From Zestomonas insulae (GTDB taxonomy: Bacteria; Pseudomonadota; Gammaproteobacteria; Pseudomonadales; Pseudomonadaceae): a stretch of 64,000 nt of DNA. How positions within the stretch are numbered: the stretch's first letter is position 1; every line of letters begins with the position of its first letter. A program made the position numbers and the translations under genes. The DNA is taken from the NCBI RefSeq assembly GCF_016901015.1, contig NZ_JAFEUP010000001.1, forward strand, positions 930,001-994,000, given 5' to 3'. The notes below the pieces were generated by a model that saw nothing but the letters and a program-made list of their open reading frames with translations, was not told where the DNA came from and searched no databases. Shown here piece by piece: positions 11,176 through 21,420 of the stretch.

Positions 11176-12315
11176 TTAGCGGATGGTCAGTGCGACCAGC
11201 TTGCCGCCGTTGCCGTACGCATACAGCCAGTCGCCCACCACCAGCGGACGGGCACGCAGGCCGTCGCTGTCGATGCGCTCGCGCGCCACGAAGCGACCGT
11301 CCACCTGGCTCAGCAGGTGCAGATAGCCTTCCAGATCACCGACCGCCACGTAGCTGGAGAACACCGTCGGTGCCGACAGCTGGCGACGGGCCAGGGCGTC
11401 GTTGCTCCACAGTGCCGAGGACGAGCGCTCGTCGATGCTTTCGACGGTGCCGCTGGCTTCGCTGACGAAGACGTTACCCAGGCCTTCATCGACGCCGACG
11501 TAGCTCGACGCTTCGCGCTGCCAGAGGATGCGCCCGCTGTCGAGGTCCAGACCGGCGACGCGGCCCTGGTAGGTGGTGACGTAGATGGTGTTGCCGGACA
11601 GGTGCAGGCCGCCGTCGATGTCGACGATGCGGTCCAGCTCGGAACGGCCTTGCGGCACGGCCACGCGCTGCTCCCACACCGGCAGACCGCGCTGGGTATC
11701 CAGGGCGATGACCTTGCCGGTGGACAGGCCGGCGATTGCCAGGCGGCTGGTCACCAGCGGCGCGCCGGTGCCGCGCAGGGTCAGCACCGCCGGGGTGTTG
11801 TCGAACACCCAGCGCTGCTGGCCGGTGGACGCTTCCAAGGCGATGACGCGGTCGTCCTGGGTCTGCACGATGACCACGTCGCCATTGCTGACCGGCGGTG
11901 CCAGCACTTCGCTGGTCACTCGGGCGCGCCATTTCTCGTCGCCGGATGCGGCATCGAGGGCAATCACTTCACCACGCAGGGTGCCGACCAGCACCAGGCC
12001 TTCGCCGGCGCCGACTGCACCGGAGACGTCGACCTCGAGATCCTTGTCCCACAGCACGTCGCCGGTCAGGCGGTTCATCGCCTTGACTTCACCGTTGACG
12101 TCGGCGGCGAAGATACTGTCGCCGTCGACCGCCGGCACCAGCATGTTGTAGGTGTCGCCCTGACCGTCACCAATCGAACGGCTCCACTGAGTTTCCAGCT
12201 GGACCTCTTCGGTGAAATCCGGGAGCTCGGCCGGTGGCAGTTCCTTCTTGCTCGTGCTGCTGCAACCCGCCGCGAGGGCGGTAAGAGCCAGCAGTGCCGC
12301 ATATTTCCAGCGCAT
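11176..12315 (-). CDS. bamB: Outer membrane assembly lipoprotein BamB
   Basis: Periplasmic lipoprotein subunit of the BAM complex that inserts beta-barrel proteins into the outer membrane. From the ATG at 12315 it is 379 aa, beginning MRWKYAALLALTALAAGCSS with the lipobox cysteine at 18. The rest is a PQQ-type eight-bladed beta-propeller (repeats such as VLWDKDLEVD, GDEKWRARV, LPVWEQRVAV, ILWQREASS). It starts 4 bases after the yfgM stop; an upstream in-frame ATG at 12327 would overlap yfgM and sits directly on the AAAGGGG ribosome site, so I reject it. Confidence 0.95.
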   Translation of the reverse strand: MRWKYAALLALTALAAGCSSTSKKELPPAELPDFTEEVQLETQWSRSIGDGQGDTYNMLVPAVDGDSIFAADVNGEVKAMNRLTGDVLWDKDLEVDVSGAVGAGEGLVLVGTLRGEVIALDAASGDEKWRARVTSEVLAPPVSNGDVVIVQTQDDRVIALEASTGQQRWVFDNTPAVLTLRGTGAPLVTSRLAIAGLSTGKVIALDTQRGLPVWEQRVAVPQGRSELDRIVDIDGGLHLSGNTIYVTTYQGRVAGLDLDSGRILWQREASSYVGVDEGLGNVFVSEASGTVESIDERSSSALWSNDALARRQLSAPTVFSSYVAVGDLEGYLHLLSQVDGRFVARERIDSDGLRARPLVVGDWLYAYGNGGKLVALTIR

Positions 12316-12319
12316 CACG

Positions 12320-12961
12320 TTACGCATCCCCTTTGGCCAGGTCATCGAGCTTCATTTGCAGAGCGCCGACCGCCGCGTCGTCGGACAGCGCAGCTTTGGC
12401 TTTTTCGTAGGCGGCACGGGCATCGGCGCCACGGCCAAGCTTGACCAGCAGGTCGCCACGCAGCTCGGCACGGCTGGCGGCAAATGCCGCAGCGCCTTCG
12501 CCGTCGAGCAGATTGAGGCCTTCCTCGACCTTGCCCTGAGCCGACAGCACACGGGCCAGGCGCTGGCGCGCCAACTCGCCGACGGTGTCATCGGCTGGCT
12601 TGGCCACCACCGCCTGCAGCTCGCTGACCGCATCGTCGAGCTTGCCGGTATCGACCGCGACCTTGGCGACGAACAGGCGGCCGTACTGCGCGTACTCGCT
12701 GCCGGCGTATTCGCTGTTCAGCTTGCCTGCCAGTTCACTGACTTTCGCCGCATCGGGCTGGCCGGATGGGGTGAAGATGGTTTCCAGCAGTTGCTGGTAG
12801 ACAATCGAGGCCCCCTGGGCCTGATTGGTCTGGTACTTCTGCCAGGACTGCCAGCCGAACACCGCTACCAGCGCCAAGGCACCACCGGTCAGCAGCGGCT
12901 TACCATTGCGCTGCCACCAGTCCTGGATCATCGCCAGCTGTTCATCTTCGGTATGCGACAC
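12320..12961 (-). CDS. yfgM: YfgM family tetratricopeptide membrane protein
   Basis: 213-aa inner-membrane protein; in E. coli YfgM associates with the SecYEG translocon and the chaperone PpiD. After a cytosolic N-terminus (EDEQLAMIQDWWQRNGKPLL) one TM segment spans about residues 20-38 (TGGALALVAVFGWQSW), then a TPR-like periplasmic domain to the end. I choose the GTG at 12961 because AAAGGAG lies exactly 7 bases before it; the in-frame ATG at 12982 lies upstream of that site. It lies between hisS and bamB, the common gamma-proteobacterial order. Confidence 0.9.
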   Translation of the reverse strand: MSHTEDEQLAMIQDWWQRNGKPLLTGGALALVAVFGWQSWQKYQTNQAQGASIVYQQLLETIFTPSGQPDAAKVSELAGKLNSEYAGSEYAQYGRLFVAKVAVDTGKLDDAVSELQAVVAKPADDTVGELARQRLARVLSAQGKVEEGLNLLDGEGAAAFAASRAELRGDLLVKLGRGADARAAYEKAKAALSDDAAVGALQMKLDDLAKGDA

Positions 12962-12992
12962 CCCAATACTCCTTTCAGTCATGCCTCGCCTG

Positions 12993-14273
12993 TTACAGGC
13001 GGGTCGCCAGATGCTCGGACAGGGCCGCCCAGGCGATCTCTTGTTGTTCCCCCTGCCCACGCAGGGGTTTGAAACCTATCACTTGCCGGGCCAACTCGTC
13101 TTCACCCAAAACCAGGGCGAACAACGCACCGTTCTTGTCGGCCTTCTTCAATTGCGTCTTGAAGTTGCCACCGCCGGCGTTGACCTGCAGGCGCAAGCTC
13201 GGCTGTTGGTCGCGCAGACGCTCGGCGAGACGCAGGCCTTCCAGCTCGGCCGCCTCACCCAGTGCACAGAGGTACACATCGACCTGGCGGGAAATTTCTG
13301 CCGGGACCAGCTCCAGGGTCTCGAGCAGCAGGATCAGCCGCTCGATGCCCATGGCGAAGCCGACGCCGGTAGTGGGCTTGCCGCCCATCTGCTCGACCAG
13401 CCCGTCGTAGCGCCCACCGGCACACACCGTGCCCTGCGCGCCGAGCTTGTCGGTGACCCACTCGAACACCGTCTTGCTGTAGTAATCGAGGCCGCGTACC
13501 AGCTTGGGATTGACCACGTAGCGGATACCCAAGGCATCCAGACGCGCCTTGAGGCCGTCAAAGTGCTCGCGCGACTCATCGTCGAGGTAGTCGCCGAGTT
13601 TCGGCGCGTCGACCAGCAGCGCCTGCGTCTGCGGCACCTTGCTGTCGAGAATGCGCAGCGGATTGCTGCCGAGACGGCGCTGGCTGTCTTCATCGAGCTG
13701 CTCGCGGCGCGCCGACAGGTAGTCGACCAGCGCATCGCGGTAGCGCGCCCGCGCCTCGGTGGTACCCAGGCTGTTGAGTTCCAGGGTCACCGCGTCGCGC
13801 AAACCGAGCTGCTGCCACAGGCGCCAGGTCAGGGCGATCAGCTCGGCATCGATGTCCGGACCGGCCAGGTTGAAGACTTCCACGCCGATCTGGTGGAACT
13901 GCCGGTAGCGCCCCTTCTGCGGACGCTCGTAACGGAACATCGGGCCGATGTACCAGAGTTTCTGCACCTGGCCGTTGTTCGACAGGCCATGCTCGAGCAC
14001 GGCACGCACGCAGCTCGCGGTGCCTTCCGGGCGCAGCGTCAGGGAGTCGCCGTTACGGTCGTCGAAGGTGTACATCTCCTTCTCGACAATGTCAGTGACT
14101 TCGCCGATCGAGCGCTTGAACAGCTCGGTGACTTCGACCATCGGCATGCGAATCTGCCGGTAACCGTAGCCGTCGAGCAGGCTCGCCACGGTGCCTTCGA
14201 AATAGCGCCAGAGCGGGCTCTGCTCCGGCAGGATGTCGTTCATGCCACGAATGGCTTGCAAAGACTTGCTCAC
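12993..14273 (-). CDS. hisS: Histidyl-tRNA synthetase
   Basis: Class II synthetase charging tRNA-His. 426 aa, as expected. Motif 2 ([21 protein letters not shown]) and the histidine-specific signatures [15 protein letters not shown] and AGGRYDGL are clear; motif 3 is in [11 protein letters not shown]. The anticodon-binding domain is at about 330-420. The gene lies 19 bases downstream of ispG on the same strand and is followed by yfgM and bamB, so it is part of a long housekeeping operon. Confidence 0.98.
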   Translation of the reverse strand: MSKSLQAIRGMNDILPEQSPLWRYFEGTVASLLDGYGYRQIRMPMVEVTELFKRSIGEVTDIVEKEMYTFDDRNGDSLTLRPEGTASCVRAVLEHGLSNNGQVQKLWYIGPMFRYERPQKGRYRQFHQIGVEVFNLAGPDIDAELIALTWRLWQQLGLRDAVTLELNSLGTTEARARYRDALVDYLSARREQLDEDSQRRLGSNPLRILDSKVPQTQALLVDAPKLGDYLDDESREHFDGLKARLDALGIRYVVNPKLVRGLDYYSKTVFEWVTDKLGAQGTVCAGGRYDGLVEQMGGKPTTGVGFAMGIERLILLLETLELVPAEISRQVDVYLCALGEAAELEGLRLAERLRDQQPSLRLQVNAGGGNFKTQLKKADKNGALFALVLGEDELARQVIGFKPLRGQGEQQEIAWAALSEHLATRL

Positions 14274-14292
14274 AAGAAATCCTTAAAAATGC

Positions 14293-15405
14293 TCAGCCGC
14301 GGGCAATCAGTGCCGCATCGGCGGCAGCCTTTTCGGCTGCTTTCTCGCGGATCAGGCGTTCCAGCTCGTCCACCAGATTGTCGTTGGTCAGTTTCTGCGC
14401 CGGCTTGCCGTCGATGTAGATCAGGTTGTTCGGCGTGCCGCCGGTGAGGCCGATATGCGCCTCTTTCGCTTCGCCCGGGCCGTTGACCACGCAGCCGATC
14501 ACGGCGACGTCCAGCGGGACCAGCAGGTCCTCGAGACGGCCTTCCAGCTCGTTCATGGTCTTCACCACGTCGAAGTTCTGCCGCGAGCAGCTCGGGCAGG
14601 CAATGAAGTTGATGCCGCGCGAGCGCAGGTGCAGCGACTTGAGGATGTCGTAACCGACCTTGACCTCCTCCACCGGATCGGCCGCCAGCGAGATACGGAT
14701 GGTGTCGCCGATCCCTTCGGCGAGCAGCATGCCGAGGCCGACGGCGGACTTCACCGTGCCCGAACGCAGGCCACCGGCTTCGGTGATGCCCAAGTGCAGC
14801 GGCTGTTCGATCTGCTTGGCCAGCAGGCGGTAGGCTTCCACGGCCATGAACACGTCGGAGGCCTTCACGCTGACCTTGAAATCGGGGAAGTTCAGGCGGT
14901 CCAGATGCTCGACATGGCGCAGCGCGGACTCCACCAGCGCTGCAGGGGTCGGCTCGCCGTATTTCTTCTGCAGGTCCTTCTCCAGCGAGCCGGCGTTGAC
15001 GCCGATGCGGATCGGGATGCCCTTGTCGCGGGCCGCCTCGACCACCGCACGGACACGGTCTTCGCGGCCGATGTTGCCCGGGTTGATGCGCAGGCAATCG
15101 ACGCCCAGCTCGGCGACCCGCAGGGCGATCTGGTAGTCGAAGTGGATGTCCGCCACCAGTGGCACCTGCACCTGCTGCTTGATCTTGCCGAAGGCCTCGG
15201 CAGCGTCCATGTCCGGCACCGAGACCCGCACGATGTCGCAGCCGGCTTCTTCCAGGCGGCGAATCTGCGCCACGGTGGCGGCCACATCGCAGGTATCGGT
15301 GTTGGTCATGCTCTGCACCGCGATGGGTGCATCGCCACCCACGGCGACCGAGCCGACCCAGATTTTGCGCGACAGGCGGCGTTTGATGGGTGATTCACCG
15401 TGCAT
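14293..15405 (-). CDS. ispG: 4-hydroxy-3-methylbut-2-enyl diphosphate synthase (GcpE)
   Basis: [4Fe-4S] enzyme of the MEP isoprenoid pathway that reductively converts methylerythritol cyclodiphosphate to HMBPP. 370 aa. The N-terminal TIM barrel starts [16 protein letters not shown] and includes [12 protein letters not shown]. The C-terminal cluster domain carries the cysteines of IACPSCSRQ and [12 protein letters not shown], the expected ligands. It begins 3 bases after the rodZ stop. Its Fe-S centre ties it functionally to the isc operon a few kilobases away. Confidence 0.98.
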   Translation of the reverse strand: MHGESPIKRRLSRKIWVGSVAVGGDAPIAVQSMTNTDTCDVAATVAQIRRLEEAGCDIVRVSVPDMDAAEAFGKIKQQVQVPLVADIHFDYQIALRVAELGVDCLRINPGNIGREDRVRAVVEAARDKGIPIRIGVNAGSLEKDLQKKYGEPTPAALVESALRHVEHLDRLNFPDFKVSVKASDVFMAVEAYRLLAKQIEQPLHLGITEAGGLRSGTVKSAVGLGMLLAEGIGDTIRISLAADPVEEVKVGYDILKSLHLRSRGINFIACPSCSRQNFDVVKTMNELEGRLEDLLVPLDVAVIGCVVNGPGEAKEAHIGLTGGTPNNLIYIDGKPAQKLTNDNLVDELERLIREKAAEKAAADAALIARG

Positions 15406-15408
15406 GAC

Positions 15409-16467
15409 TTATTGCCCCAATTTCAGGCGGGCGGTCTCGCCACTGACGAAAGGTTTCACGTCCACCGGCTGGCCGTTGTAGCTGACCTGAGCGCCACGGG
15501 CGAAGCCGAGGCGCAGCTCCAGCGGCGCCTTGCCGGCCAGCTCGATGCTGTTGCCCGAGCGCTTCAGCCCGCTGACCAGCACCTTGCCGGTGGCGTCGGT
15601 GATCTGAATCCAGCAGTCGGCGCTGAACTCGAGGCGCACCACGCCTTCGCCGGCGGCAGCCACCACCGGTGCGTTCACCGACGGAGCGGCAGCCGGAGCC
15701 GCTGCCACCGCCGCGGCAGGCGGGACAACAGGAGCCACGGCATTCGCGGCCGGTGCAGTAGGTGCGGGCACGGCGGCTGGAGCCGGCGCGCTGGCCACGG
15801 GCGCGGCCGGCGCCGCACTTTCGGGTGCCAGCACGCTGCCAGAGGCCGGTGCCGAGGCTACGGCGCCCTCGCCTTCCGGCTGAGCGGCGACTTCCGGGGA
15901 CACTTCGGCCAGCGGCGCCTGACTTTCTTCCTGCGCCTCAATGACCGCCTGATCTTCCGGCTCGTCGAGCGGATGGATCTGCGTGGTGCCGTCGGCGCTT
16001 TCCACCTCGACGTGCTCCATGTTCACTCCGACGGATTCACTGAGGCGCTCACCGCCCTGATCCTGCCACCAGAGGAAGCCGACACCGGCCAGACCGACCA
16101 GTAGGGCGAAACTGACCAGACGCAGCACGCTCTGCGACAGGCGCACCGGCTGCTCGATATGCGCCAGGCCATGCACCGCACTGCCGGTGGCATCGGTTCC
16201 GGTGTACTGGTCGAACTCCTGGACCACCGCATCGGCATCCAGGCCCAGCAGCTTGGCGTAGGTACGCAGGTAGCCGCGAGCGAAGGTGTGCCCGGGCAGC
16301 TTGTCGAAATCACCGGCCTCGAGCTGACCCAGGCGCTGCGAGGTGAGGTTGAGCTGCGCCGCCACTTCGGCGGGATTCCAGCCCTTGGCTTCGCGCGCCT
16401 TGCGCAGGGTCTCGCCCGGGTTGCTGCGGATCGTGGCTACAGATTCGGGATGCGCCGCTTTCATCAT
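15409..16467 (-). CDS. rodZ: Cytoskeletal cell-shape protein RodZ
   Basis: Inner-membrane protein that links MreB filaments to the elongation machinery. 352 aa: an HTH_25 domain at about residues 16-80 (TLRKAREAKGWNPAEVAAQL), one TM helix at ~113-134, a long Ala/Pro-rich periplasmic linker (~200-260), and a C-terminal DUF4115 domain (~270-350, LEFSADCWIQITDATGKV). The ATG at 16467 overlaps the pilF stop in an ATGA junction, indicating translational coupling. The low-complexity linker explains the many spurious antisense frames here. Confidence 0.95.
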   Translation of the reverse strand: MMKAAHPESVATIRSNPGETLRKAREAKGWNPAEVAAQLNLTSQRLGQLEAGDFDKLPGHTFARGYLRTYAKLLGLDADAVVQEFDQYTGTDATGSAVHGLAHIEQPVRLSQSVLRLVSFALLVGLAGVGFLWWQDQGGERLSESVGVNMEHVEVESADGTTQIHPLDEPEDQAVIEAQEESQAPLAEVSPEVAAQPEGEGAVASAPASGSVLAPESAAPAAPVASAPAPAAVPAPTAPAANAVAPVVPPAAAVAAAPAAAPSVNAPVVAAAGEGVVRLEFSADCWIQITDATGKVLVSGLKRSGNSIELAGKAPLELRLGFARGAQVSYNGQPVDVKPFVSGETARLKLGQ

Positions 16468-17222
16468 TGCTCCGACAGGTATTGCTTGTATTCCGGCGTA
16501 CCGGGATAGAGTCGCTTGAGTTGCAGGCCGAGGCTGGCCGCCTTGTCGCGATCCTCGAAGACGGTGGCCAGGCGCGCGCCGAGCAGCAGGCTTTCGGCAT
16601 TCTGCTCACTGACCTGGCTGAACTGGTCGTAGTAATGGCGCGCAGGCACGTAGTGCTTCTGGTCGAAGGACATCTGCGCCAGGGCCAGCAGCGCTCGCGG
16701 CTGGCGCTTGTTGAGACGCACGGCGCGCTCGAAGTACTTCTGCGCCTGAGCCTTGTCGTTCAGCTTGAGTGCGGTCAGCCCGAGGTTTTCGAAGACCCGC
16801 GAACGCTCGGGGTAGAGGTTGTCCTGGGCCGCCTGCTGGTAACGTTCGTAGGCGTCCTGATAGCGACCCTGCTCAAAGAGGAAGCTGCCGTAGTTGTTCA
16901 GGTAGCGCGGGTCCTTGCTGTTCTGCGCCAGCGCCTTGCGAAAGTGCTGATCCGCCAGCTCGGGCTCCATCTCGGCCTGGAACACCAGGGCCAGGGCGAC
17001 GTTGGCGTTACCACTCGAGGGGTCCAGCTCCAGGGCCTTCTTCAGCGGCACCTTGGCGCGCTCGGTAGCGCCCTGCTGCAGGTAGCCGATGCCCAGCTGA
17101 ATGTAGGCATCTCGCGCGGCATCACGCCCCTTGTCGGTCTTCATCGGATCGGAACTGCCGCTGCTCACGCAGCCGGCCAACACACTGAACAGCAACAGAA
17201 ACAGCGCGGGGCGAAAGCTCAT
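16464..17222 (-). CDS. pilF: Type IV pilus pilotin PilF
   Basis: Outer-membrane lipoprotein required for PilQ secretin multimerisation and type IV pilus assembly. From the ATG at 17222 it is 252 aa with lipobox LAGC (Cys18) and about six TPR units (e.g. DAYIQLGIGYLQQGATERAK, PRYLNNYGSFLFEQGRYQDA). GAGAGG lies 6 bases before this ATG; the in-frame ATG 6 bases upstream touches that site and is rejected. rlmN ends 13 bases upstream and rodZ overlaps its stop. Confidence 0.96.
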   Translation of the reverse strand: MSFRPALFLLLFSVLAGCVSSGSSDPMKTDKGRDAARDAYIQLGIGYLQQGATERAKVPLKKALELDPSSGNANVALALVFQAEMEPELADQHFRKALAQNSKDPRYLNNYGSFLFEQGRYQDAYERYQQAAQDNLYPERSRVFENLGLTALKLNDKAQAQKYFERAVRLNKRQPRALLALAQMSFDQKHYVPARHYYDQFSQVSEQNAESLLLGARLATVFEDRDKAASLGLQLKRLYPGTPEYKQYLSEQ

Positions 17223-17235
17223 GAACATCCTCTCT

Positions 17236-18384
17236 TCAGGTTCGAGTCGCGGCGGTGCCCGGCGCATCCGCCTCGGCATTCAACTGACGCACCGCGATAT
17301 AGCGCTCGCTCCGTCGCGTGCGGTCCGCCACCTGACCGACCAGCTGACCACAGGCGGCATCGATGTCATCGCCGCGGGTAGTGCGCACGGTGACGTTGAA
17401 GCCGGCATGATGCAGCAGATCCTGGAAGCGGCGGATGGCGTTGTTGCTCGGTCGCTCATATCCCGAGTGAGGGAAGGGATTAAAAGGGATCAGGTTGATT
17501 TTGCAAGGGAAATTCTTGAGCAAAACGGTCAGCTGCTCAGCATGCTCGGGTTGATCGTTAACGTCCTTGAGCAGCGTGTACTCAACGGTGAGAAAACGCT
17601 TGTCGCCGAGCCGTGCGATGTAGCGATGGCAGGCGTCGAGCACCACGGCCAACGGGTACTTCTTGTTGATCGGCACCAGTTGGTTGCGCAGCTCGTCATT
17701 CGGTGCGTGCAACGACAGGGCCAGGGCCACATCGGTGACCTCGCCGAGCTTGTCGATCATCGGCGCCACGCCGGAGGTAGAGAGCGTCACCTTGCGCTTG
17801 GAAATGCCATAGCCAAGGTCATCCATCATCAGCGTCATGGCCGCGACGACGTTATCGAAGTTCAGCAGCGGCTCGCCCATCCCCATCATCACCACGTTGG
17901 TGATGGCGCGGTCGGCCTTGGCCGGGACGGTGCCGAAAGATTTGTTGGCGATCCACACCTGGCCGATGATCTCGGCGCTGGTCAGGTCGCTATTGAAGCC
18001 TTGTTTGCCGGTCGAGCAGAAGCTGCAATCCAGCGCGCAGCCGGCTTGCGATGAGACACACAGGGTGCCACGACCGTTCTGCGGGATGTACACGGTCTCG
18101 ACACAGCTACCGGACGCCACGCGCACCACCCATTTGCGGGTGCCATCGCTGGAGATGTCCTGGCTGACGACTTCCGGACCGCGAATCTCGGCACAGGCCT
18201 TGAGCTTTTCGCGCAAGGCCTTGCCGACATTGCTCATGGCGTCGAAATCATCGACGCCAAAATGGTGAATCCACTTCATCAACTGACCGGCACGGAAACG
18301 CTTCTCCCCGATGGACTCGAAGAAGGTTTCCATTTGCGCTTGGGTCAGGCCCAAGAGATTGGTTTTGCCGGTCGTTGCAGTCAT
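17236..18384 (-). CDS. rlmN: Dual-specificity 23S rRNA/tRNA methyltransferase RlmN
   Basis: Radical-SAM enzyme methylating C2 of A2503 in 23S rRNA and A37 of some tRNAs. 382 aa from ATG 18384 ([20 protein letters not shown]). The CxxxCxxC cluster motif is [10 protein letters not shown] (Cys116, 120, 123). The SAM-binding [12 protein letters not shown] and the C-terminal cysteine in DAACGQL, which works with a second cysteine in catalysis, are present. It follows ndk and precedes pilF, the standard order. Confidence 0.97.
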   Translation of the reverse strand: MTATTGKTNLLGLTQAQMETFFESIGEKRFRAGQLMKWIHHFGVDDFDAMSNVGKALREKLKACAEIRGPEVVSQDISSDGTRKWVVRVASGSCVETVYIPQNGRGTLCVSSQAGCALDCSFCSTGKQGFNSDLTSAEIIGQVWIANKSFGTVPAKADRAITNVVMMGMGEPLLNFDNVVAAMTLMMDDLGYGISKRKVTLSTSGVAPMIDKLGEVTDVALALSLHAPNDELRNQLVPINKKYPLAVVLDACHRYIARLGDKRFLTVEYTLLKDVNDQPEHAEQLTVLLKNFPCKINLIPFNPFPHSGYERPSNNAIRRFQDLLHHAGFNVTVRTTRGDDIDAACGQLVGQVADRTRRSERYIAVRQLNAEADAPGTAATRT

Positions 18385-18407
18385 GGCTTCATCCCCGCGA
18401 ATTCGCC

Positions 18408-18839
18408 TCAGCGAATGCGCGCGCACACCTCGGTGGCAGCGAAGAAGTAGGCGATTTCGCGAGCCGCGGAGGCCTCGGAGTCGGAACCGTGGACGGCGTT
18501 TTCGTCGATGGAAACGGCGAAGTCAGCACGGATGGTGCCGGCAGCGGCTTCTTTCGGGTTGGTGGCGCCCATCAGCTCGCGGTTTTTCAGGACGGCGTCT
18601 TCGCCTTCCAGCACCTGAACGATGACCGGACCAGAGGTCATGAACGCGACCAGGTCCTTGAAGAAGCCACGCTCGCTGTGCTCAGCGTAGAAACCAGCGG
18701 CTTCGCGCTCGGACAGCTGGACCATTTTCGAAGCGACAACGCGCAGGCCGGCTTTTTCGAAACGGGTGGTGATCTCGCCGATAACGTTTTTAGCGACGGC
18801 ATCCGGCTTGATGATGGAGAAAGTGCGTTGAACAGCCAT
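18408..18839 (-). CDS. ndk: Nucleoside diphosphate kinase
   Basis: Transfers the gamma-phosphate between nucleoside di- and triphosphates, balancing NTP and dNTP pools. 143 aa, full length. Starts [15 protein letters not shown]; the active-site histidine is His117 in [13 protein letters not shown] lies 8 bases before the ATG. A TATAAT on the minus strand at 18887-18892, inside the isc operon terminator, may be its -10 element. rlmN follows on the same strand 23 bases later. Confidence 0.98.
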   Translation of the reverse strand: MAVQRTFSIIKPDAVAKNVIGEITTRFEKAGLRVVASKMVQLSEREAAGFYAEHSERGFFKDLVAFMTSGPVIVQVLEGEDAVLKNRELMGATNPKEAAAGTIRADFAVSIDENAVHGSDSEASAAREIAYFFAATEVCARIR

Positions 18840-18867
18840 GGGAAAACTCCAGAAACGAGGATTAAAG

Positions 18868-18900
18868 CGAAAAATTAAACCCGCGAATTATACGCGGGTT
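18868..18900 (-). terminator. Intrinsic terminator of the isc operon
   Basis: On the minus strand, 8-bp stem AACCCGCG / CGCGGGTT with a 7-base loop, then TAATTTTTC. It lies 43 bases after the iscX stop. The loop holds the TATAAT proposed as the ndk -10. Confidence 0.8.
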
Positions 18901-18942
18901 ACGGTTAAAAGCGTAGGGTCGCGCCAGCCGGCGCCGCCAGGG

Positions 18943-19143
18943 TTACTGGGCTTCTTCGATCCAGGCCGCCTGGATAGCCTCGAGGACCTTCTCGCCGCCG
19001 CGCTGCGGGTCATCGGCGAAGTCCGGCAGGGCCAGCACCCAGGCGTGCAGGTCGACAAAATTGACGTAGCGCGGGTCGACATCCGCCTTGGTATCCGCCA
19101 GTTCGATGGCGATATCCAGCACGTCGGTCCATTTCAGGCTCAT
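18943..19143 (-). CDS. iscX: Fe-S cluster assembly protein IscX
   Basis: Small acidic protein (66 aa) that binds IscS and modulates Fe-S cluster assembly, possibly as an iron sensor or adaptor. The family pattern is clear: MSLKWTDVLDIAIELADTK, then DPRYVNFVDLHAWVLALPDF and a C-terminal LEAIQAAWIEE. It is the last gene of the isc operon, 24 bases after fdx, and is followed by an intrinsic terminator. Confidence 0.95.
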   Translation of the reverse strand: MSLKWTDVLDIAIELADTKADVDPRYVNFVDLHAWVLALPDFADDPQRGGEKVLEAIQAAWIEEAQ

Positions 19144-19167
19144 GATTCAGCTCCGCCCAGTTCGCGA

Positions 19168-19506
19168 TCAGTGCCCTTCGGACACCTGGTTGATGGTGTA
19201 TTTGGGGATCTCGACCACCAGGTCCGCCTGCGCGACCACTGCCTGGCAGGACAGCCGCGAGTTGGCCTCCAAGCCCCAGGCCTTGTCGAGCATGTCGTCT
19301 TCCAGCTCGTCGGACGCCTCCAGCGAATTGAACCCCTCGCGAATCACCACGTGGCAGGTGGTGCAGGCACAGGACTTCTCGCAGGCGTGCTCGATGTCGA
19401 TGCCACTGCGCAACGCGGCATCCAGAACGGTTTCGCCGGCTTGCGCCTCGATCACCGCCCCCTCAGGGCAGTGCTCGGCATGGGGCAGAATAATGATCTG
19501 CGGCAT
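19168..19506 (-). CDS. fdx: [2Fe-2S] ferredoxin, ISC type
   Basis: Electron donor for cluster assembly on IscU. 112 aa. The adrenodoxin-type ligands are Cys42, Cys48, Cys51 (in HACEKSCACTTC) and Cys87 (RLSCQAV). It begins 6 bases after the hscA stop, as expected for the isc operon. Confidence 0.97.
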   Translation of the reverse strand: MPQIIILPHAEHCPEGAVIEAQAGETVLDAALRSGIDIEHACEKSCACTTCHVVIREGFNSLEASDELEDDMLDKAWGLEANSRLSCQAVVAQADLVVEIPKYTINQVSEGH

Positions 19507-19512
19507 CTTCGG

Positions 19513-21378
19513 TTATTCCTCGAGTTCGTTGAGTCGACGCCCGGACAGCGCCGCCTTGACGGTGGCGTCCATCCGGCGCGCAGCAAAGGCGTCGGTAATC
19601 TGGGTCAGGCGCTTGACCTGCAATTCGATGGCGTGGACATCACTGCCGGCCGCCAGGGCCCGCAGCTCATCCATGCAGGCAAGGATGGCGATACGCTCAT
19701 CGTCGCTGAGCAGGCGCTCGCCGTCGGCGTCCAGCGCCGATTGCACCGCCTCGAGCAGGCGCTCGGCATCGACCTGCTGCTCGCGCAGGACCCGGGCGAC
19801 CTTGTCGCCGCTGGCGTGCTGGAAGGAGTCCTGCAGCATGCGCGCGATCTCGCCATCGGTCAGACCGTAGGACGGCTTGACCTGAATGCTCGCCTCGACG
19901 CCCGAGCCGAGCTCGCGCGCCGCCACGCCAAGCAGACCGTCGGCATCGACCTGGAAGGTCACGCGGATCTTCGCCGAGCCAGCCACCATCGGTGGAATGC
20001 CGCGCAGCTCGAAGCGCGCCAGCGAGCGGCAGTCACTGACCAGCTCGCGCTCGCCCTGCAGGACGTGAATCATCATCGCGGTCTGGCCGTCTTTGTAGGT
20101 GGTGAAGTCCTGCGCACGCGCCACCGGAATGGTGGTGTTGCGCGGGATAACCTTCTCCATCAAACCACCCATGGTCTCCAGCCCCAGCGACAACGGAATC
20201 ACGTCGAGCAGCAGCAGCTCGTCGCCGGCTTCGCGCTTGTTGCCGGCCAGAGTATCGGCCTGGATCGCCGCACCGATGGCGACCACCTGATCGGGATCGA
20301 TATCGGTCAGCGGCTGACGACCGAACAACCCACCGACCGCCGCGCGAACACGCGGCACCCGAGTGGAACCGCCTACCATCACGACCGCCTCGACCTCCTC
20401 CAGCTCGATACCAGCATCGCGCACCGCACGACGACAGGCCTTGAGGCTGCGCGCCACCATCGGTTCGATCAGCGCTTCGAAGGTCGCACGGCTCAGCTCA
20501 CCCTGCCAGCCGGCGTGGGCGACGGCCACGACCTCAGCGCTGGTCAAGGCCTCCTTGGCAGCGCAGGCAGCCTGCAGCAAGCTGCGTTGAGTGGCCGGAT
20601 CGAGGTCGGTGGACAACCCCGCTTGCGCGACGATCCAGCCGGCAATGGCATGATCGAAATCATCACCACCCAGGGCGCTGTCGCCACCGGTGGCCAGCAC
20701 TTCGAACACCCCACGACTGAGGCGCAGGATGGAAATATCGAAGGTACCGCCGCCCAGATCGTAGATCGCCACCACGCCTTCGGCTTGCTGATCGAGGCCA
20801 TAGGCCACCGCGGCGGCGGTTGGCTCATTGAGCAGGCGCAGCACATTGAGGCCGGCCAGGCGCGCGGCATCCTTGGTCGCCTGGCGCTGCGCATCGTCGA
20901 AATAGGCCGGCACGGTGATCACCGCCCCGACCAGCTCGCCACCGAGGGTCGCCTCGGCGCGCTCGCGCAGCGCCTTGAGAATCTCGGCCGACACCTCGAC
21001 CGGGCTCTTGGCGCCCTGCACGGTGTCGATGAACGGCATGTGCGACTCGCCGCCGACGAAGTGATAGGGCAGCTGCTCGCCGAGTTGCTTGACATCTTCC
21101 AGACCGCGACCCATGAAGCGCTTGACCGACAGCACGGTGTTGAACGGATCGATGGCGGCAGCGGCCTTGGCGGCCTGCCCGACTTCGATCCAATCGGCGT
21201 GGTAACGCACTGCCGAGGGCAGGATCACCTGACCCTGGGCATCCGCCAGCGGCTCGGAGAGGCCGCTGCGCACCGCGGCGACCAGCGAGTTGGTGGTGCC
21301 CAGGTCGATACCGACGGCCAGACGACGCTGGTGGGGCTGGGGACTTTGGCCGGGCTCGGCGATCTGCAATAGGGCCAT
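19513..21378 (-). CDS. hscA: Fe-S assembly Hsp70 chaperone HscA
   Basis: Specialised DnaK homologue that, with HscB, releases clusters from IscU by binding its LPPVK motif. 621 aa. The nucleotide-binding domain begins [13 protein letters not shown] near residue 22, with [13 protein letters not shown] and [13 protein letters not shown] further on; the substrate-binding domain begins near 390 ([14 protein letters not shown]) and the helical lid follows. A 42-base gap separates it from hscB. Confidence 0.98.
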   Translation of the reverse strand: MALLQIAEPGQSPQPHQRRLAVGIDLGTTNSLVAAVRSGLSEPLADAQGQVILPSAVRYHADWIEVGQAAKAAAAIDPFNTVLSVKRFMGRGLEDVKQLGEQLPYHFVGGESHMPFIDTVQGAKSPVEVSAEILKALRERAEATLGGELVGAVITVPAYFDDAQRQATKDAARLAGLNVLRLLNEPTAAAVAYGLDQQAEGVVAIYDLGGGTFDISILRLSRGVFEVLATGGDSALGGDDFDHAIAGWIVAQAGLSTDLDPATQRSLLQAACAAKEALTSAEVVAVAHAGWQGELSRATFEALIEPMVARSLKACRRAVRDAGIELEEVEAVVMVGGSTRVPRVRAAVGGLFGRQPLTDIDPDQVVAIGAAIQADTLAGNKREAGDELLLLDVIPLSLGLETMGGLMEKVIPRNTTIPVARAQDFTTYKDGQTAMMIHVLQGERELVSDCRSLARFELRGIPPMVAGSAKIRVTFQVDADGLLGVAARELGSGVEASIQVKPSYGLTDGEIARMLQDSFQHASGDKVARVLREQQVDAERLLEAVQSALDADGERLLSDDERIAILACMDELRALAAGSDVHAIELQVKRLTQITDAFAARRMDATVKAALSGRRLNELEE

Positions 21379-21420
21379 GATGTTCTAAATGTCAGGCGCG
21401 CAGCAGCGGCTGCGCGGCGG

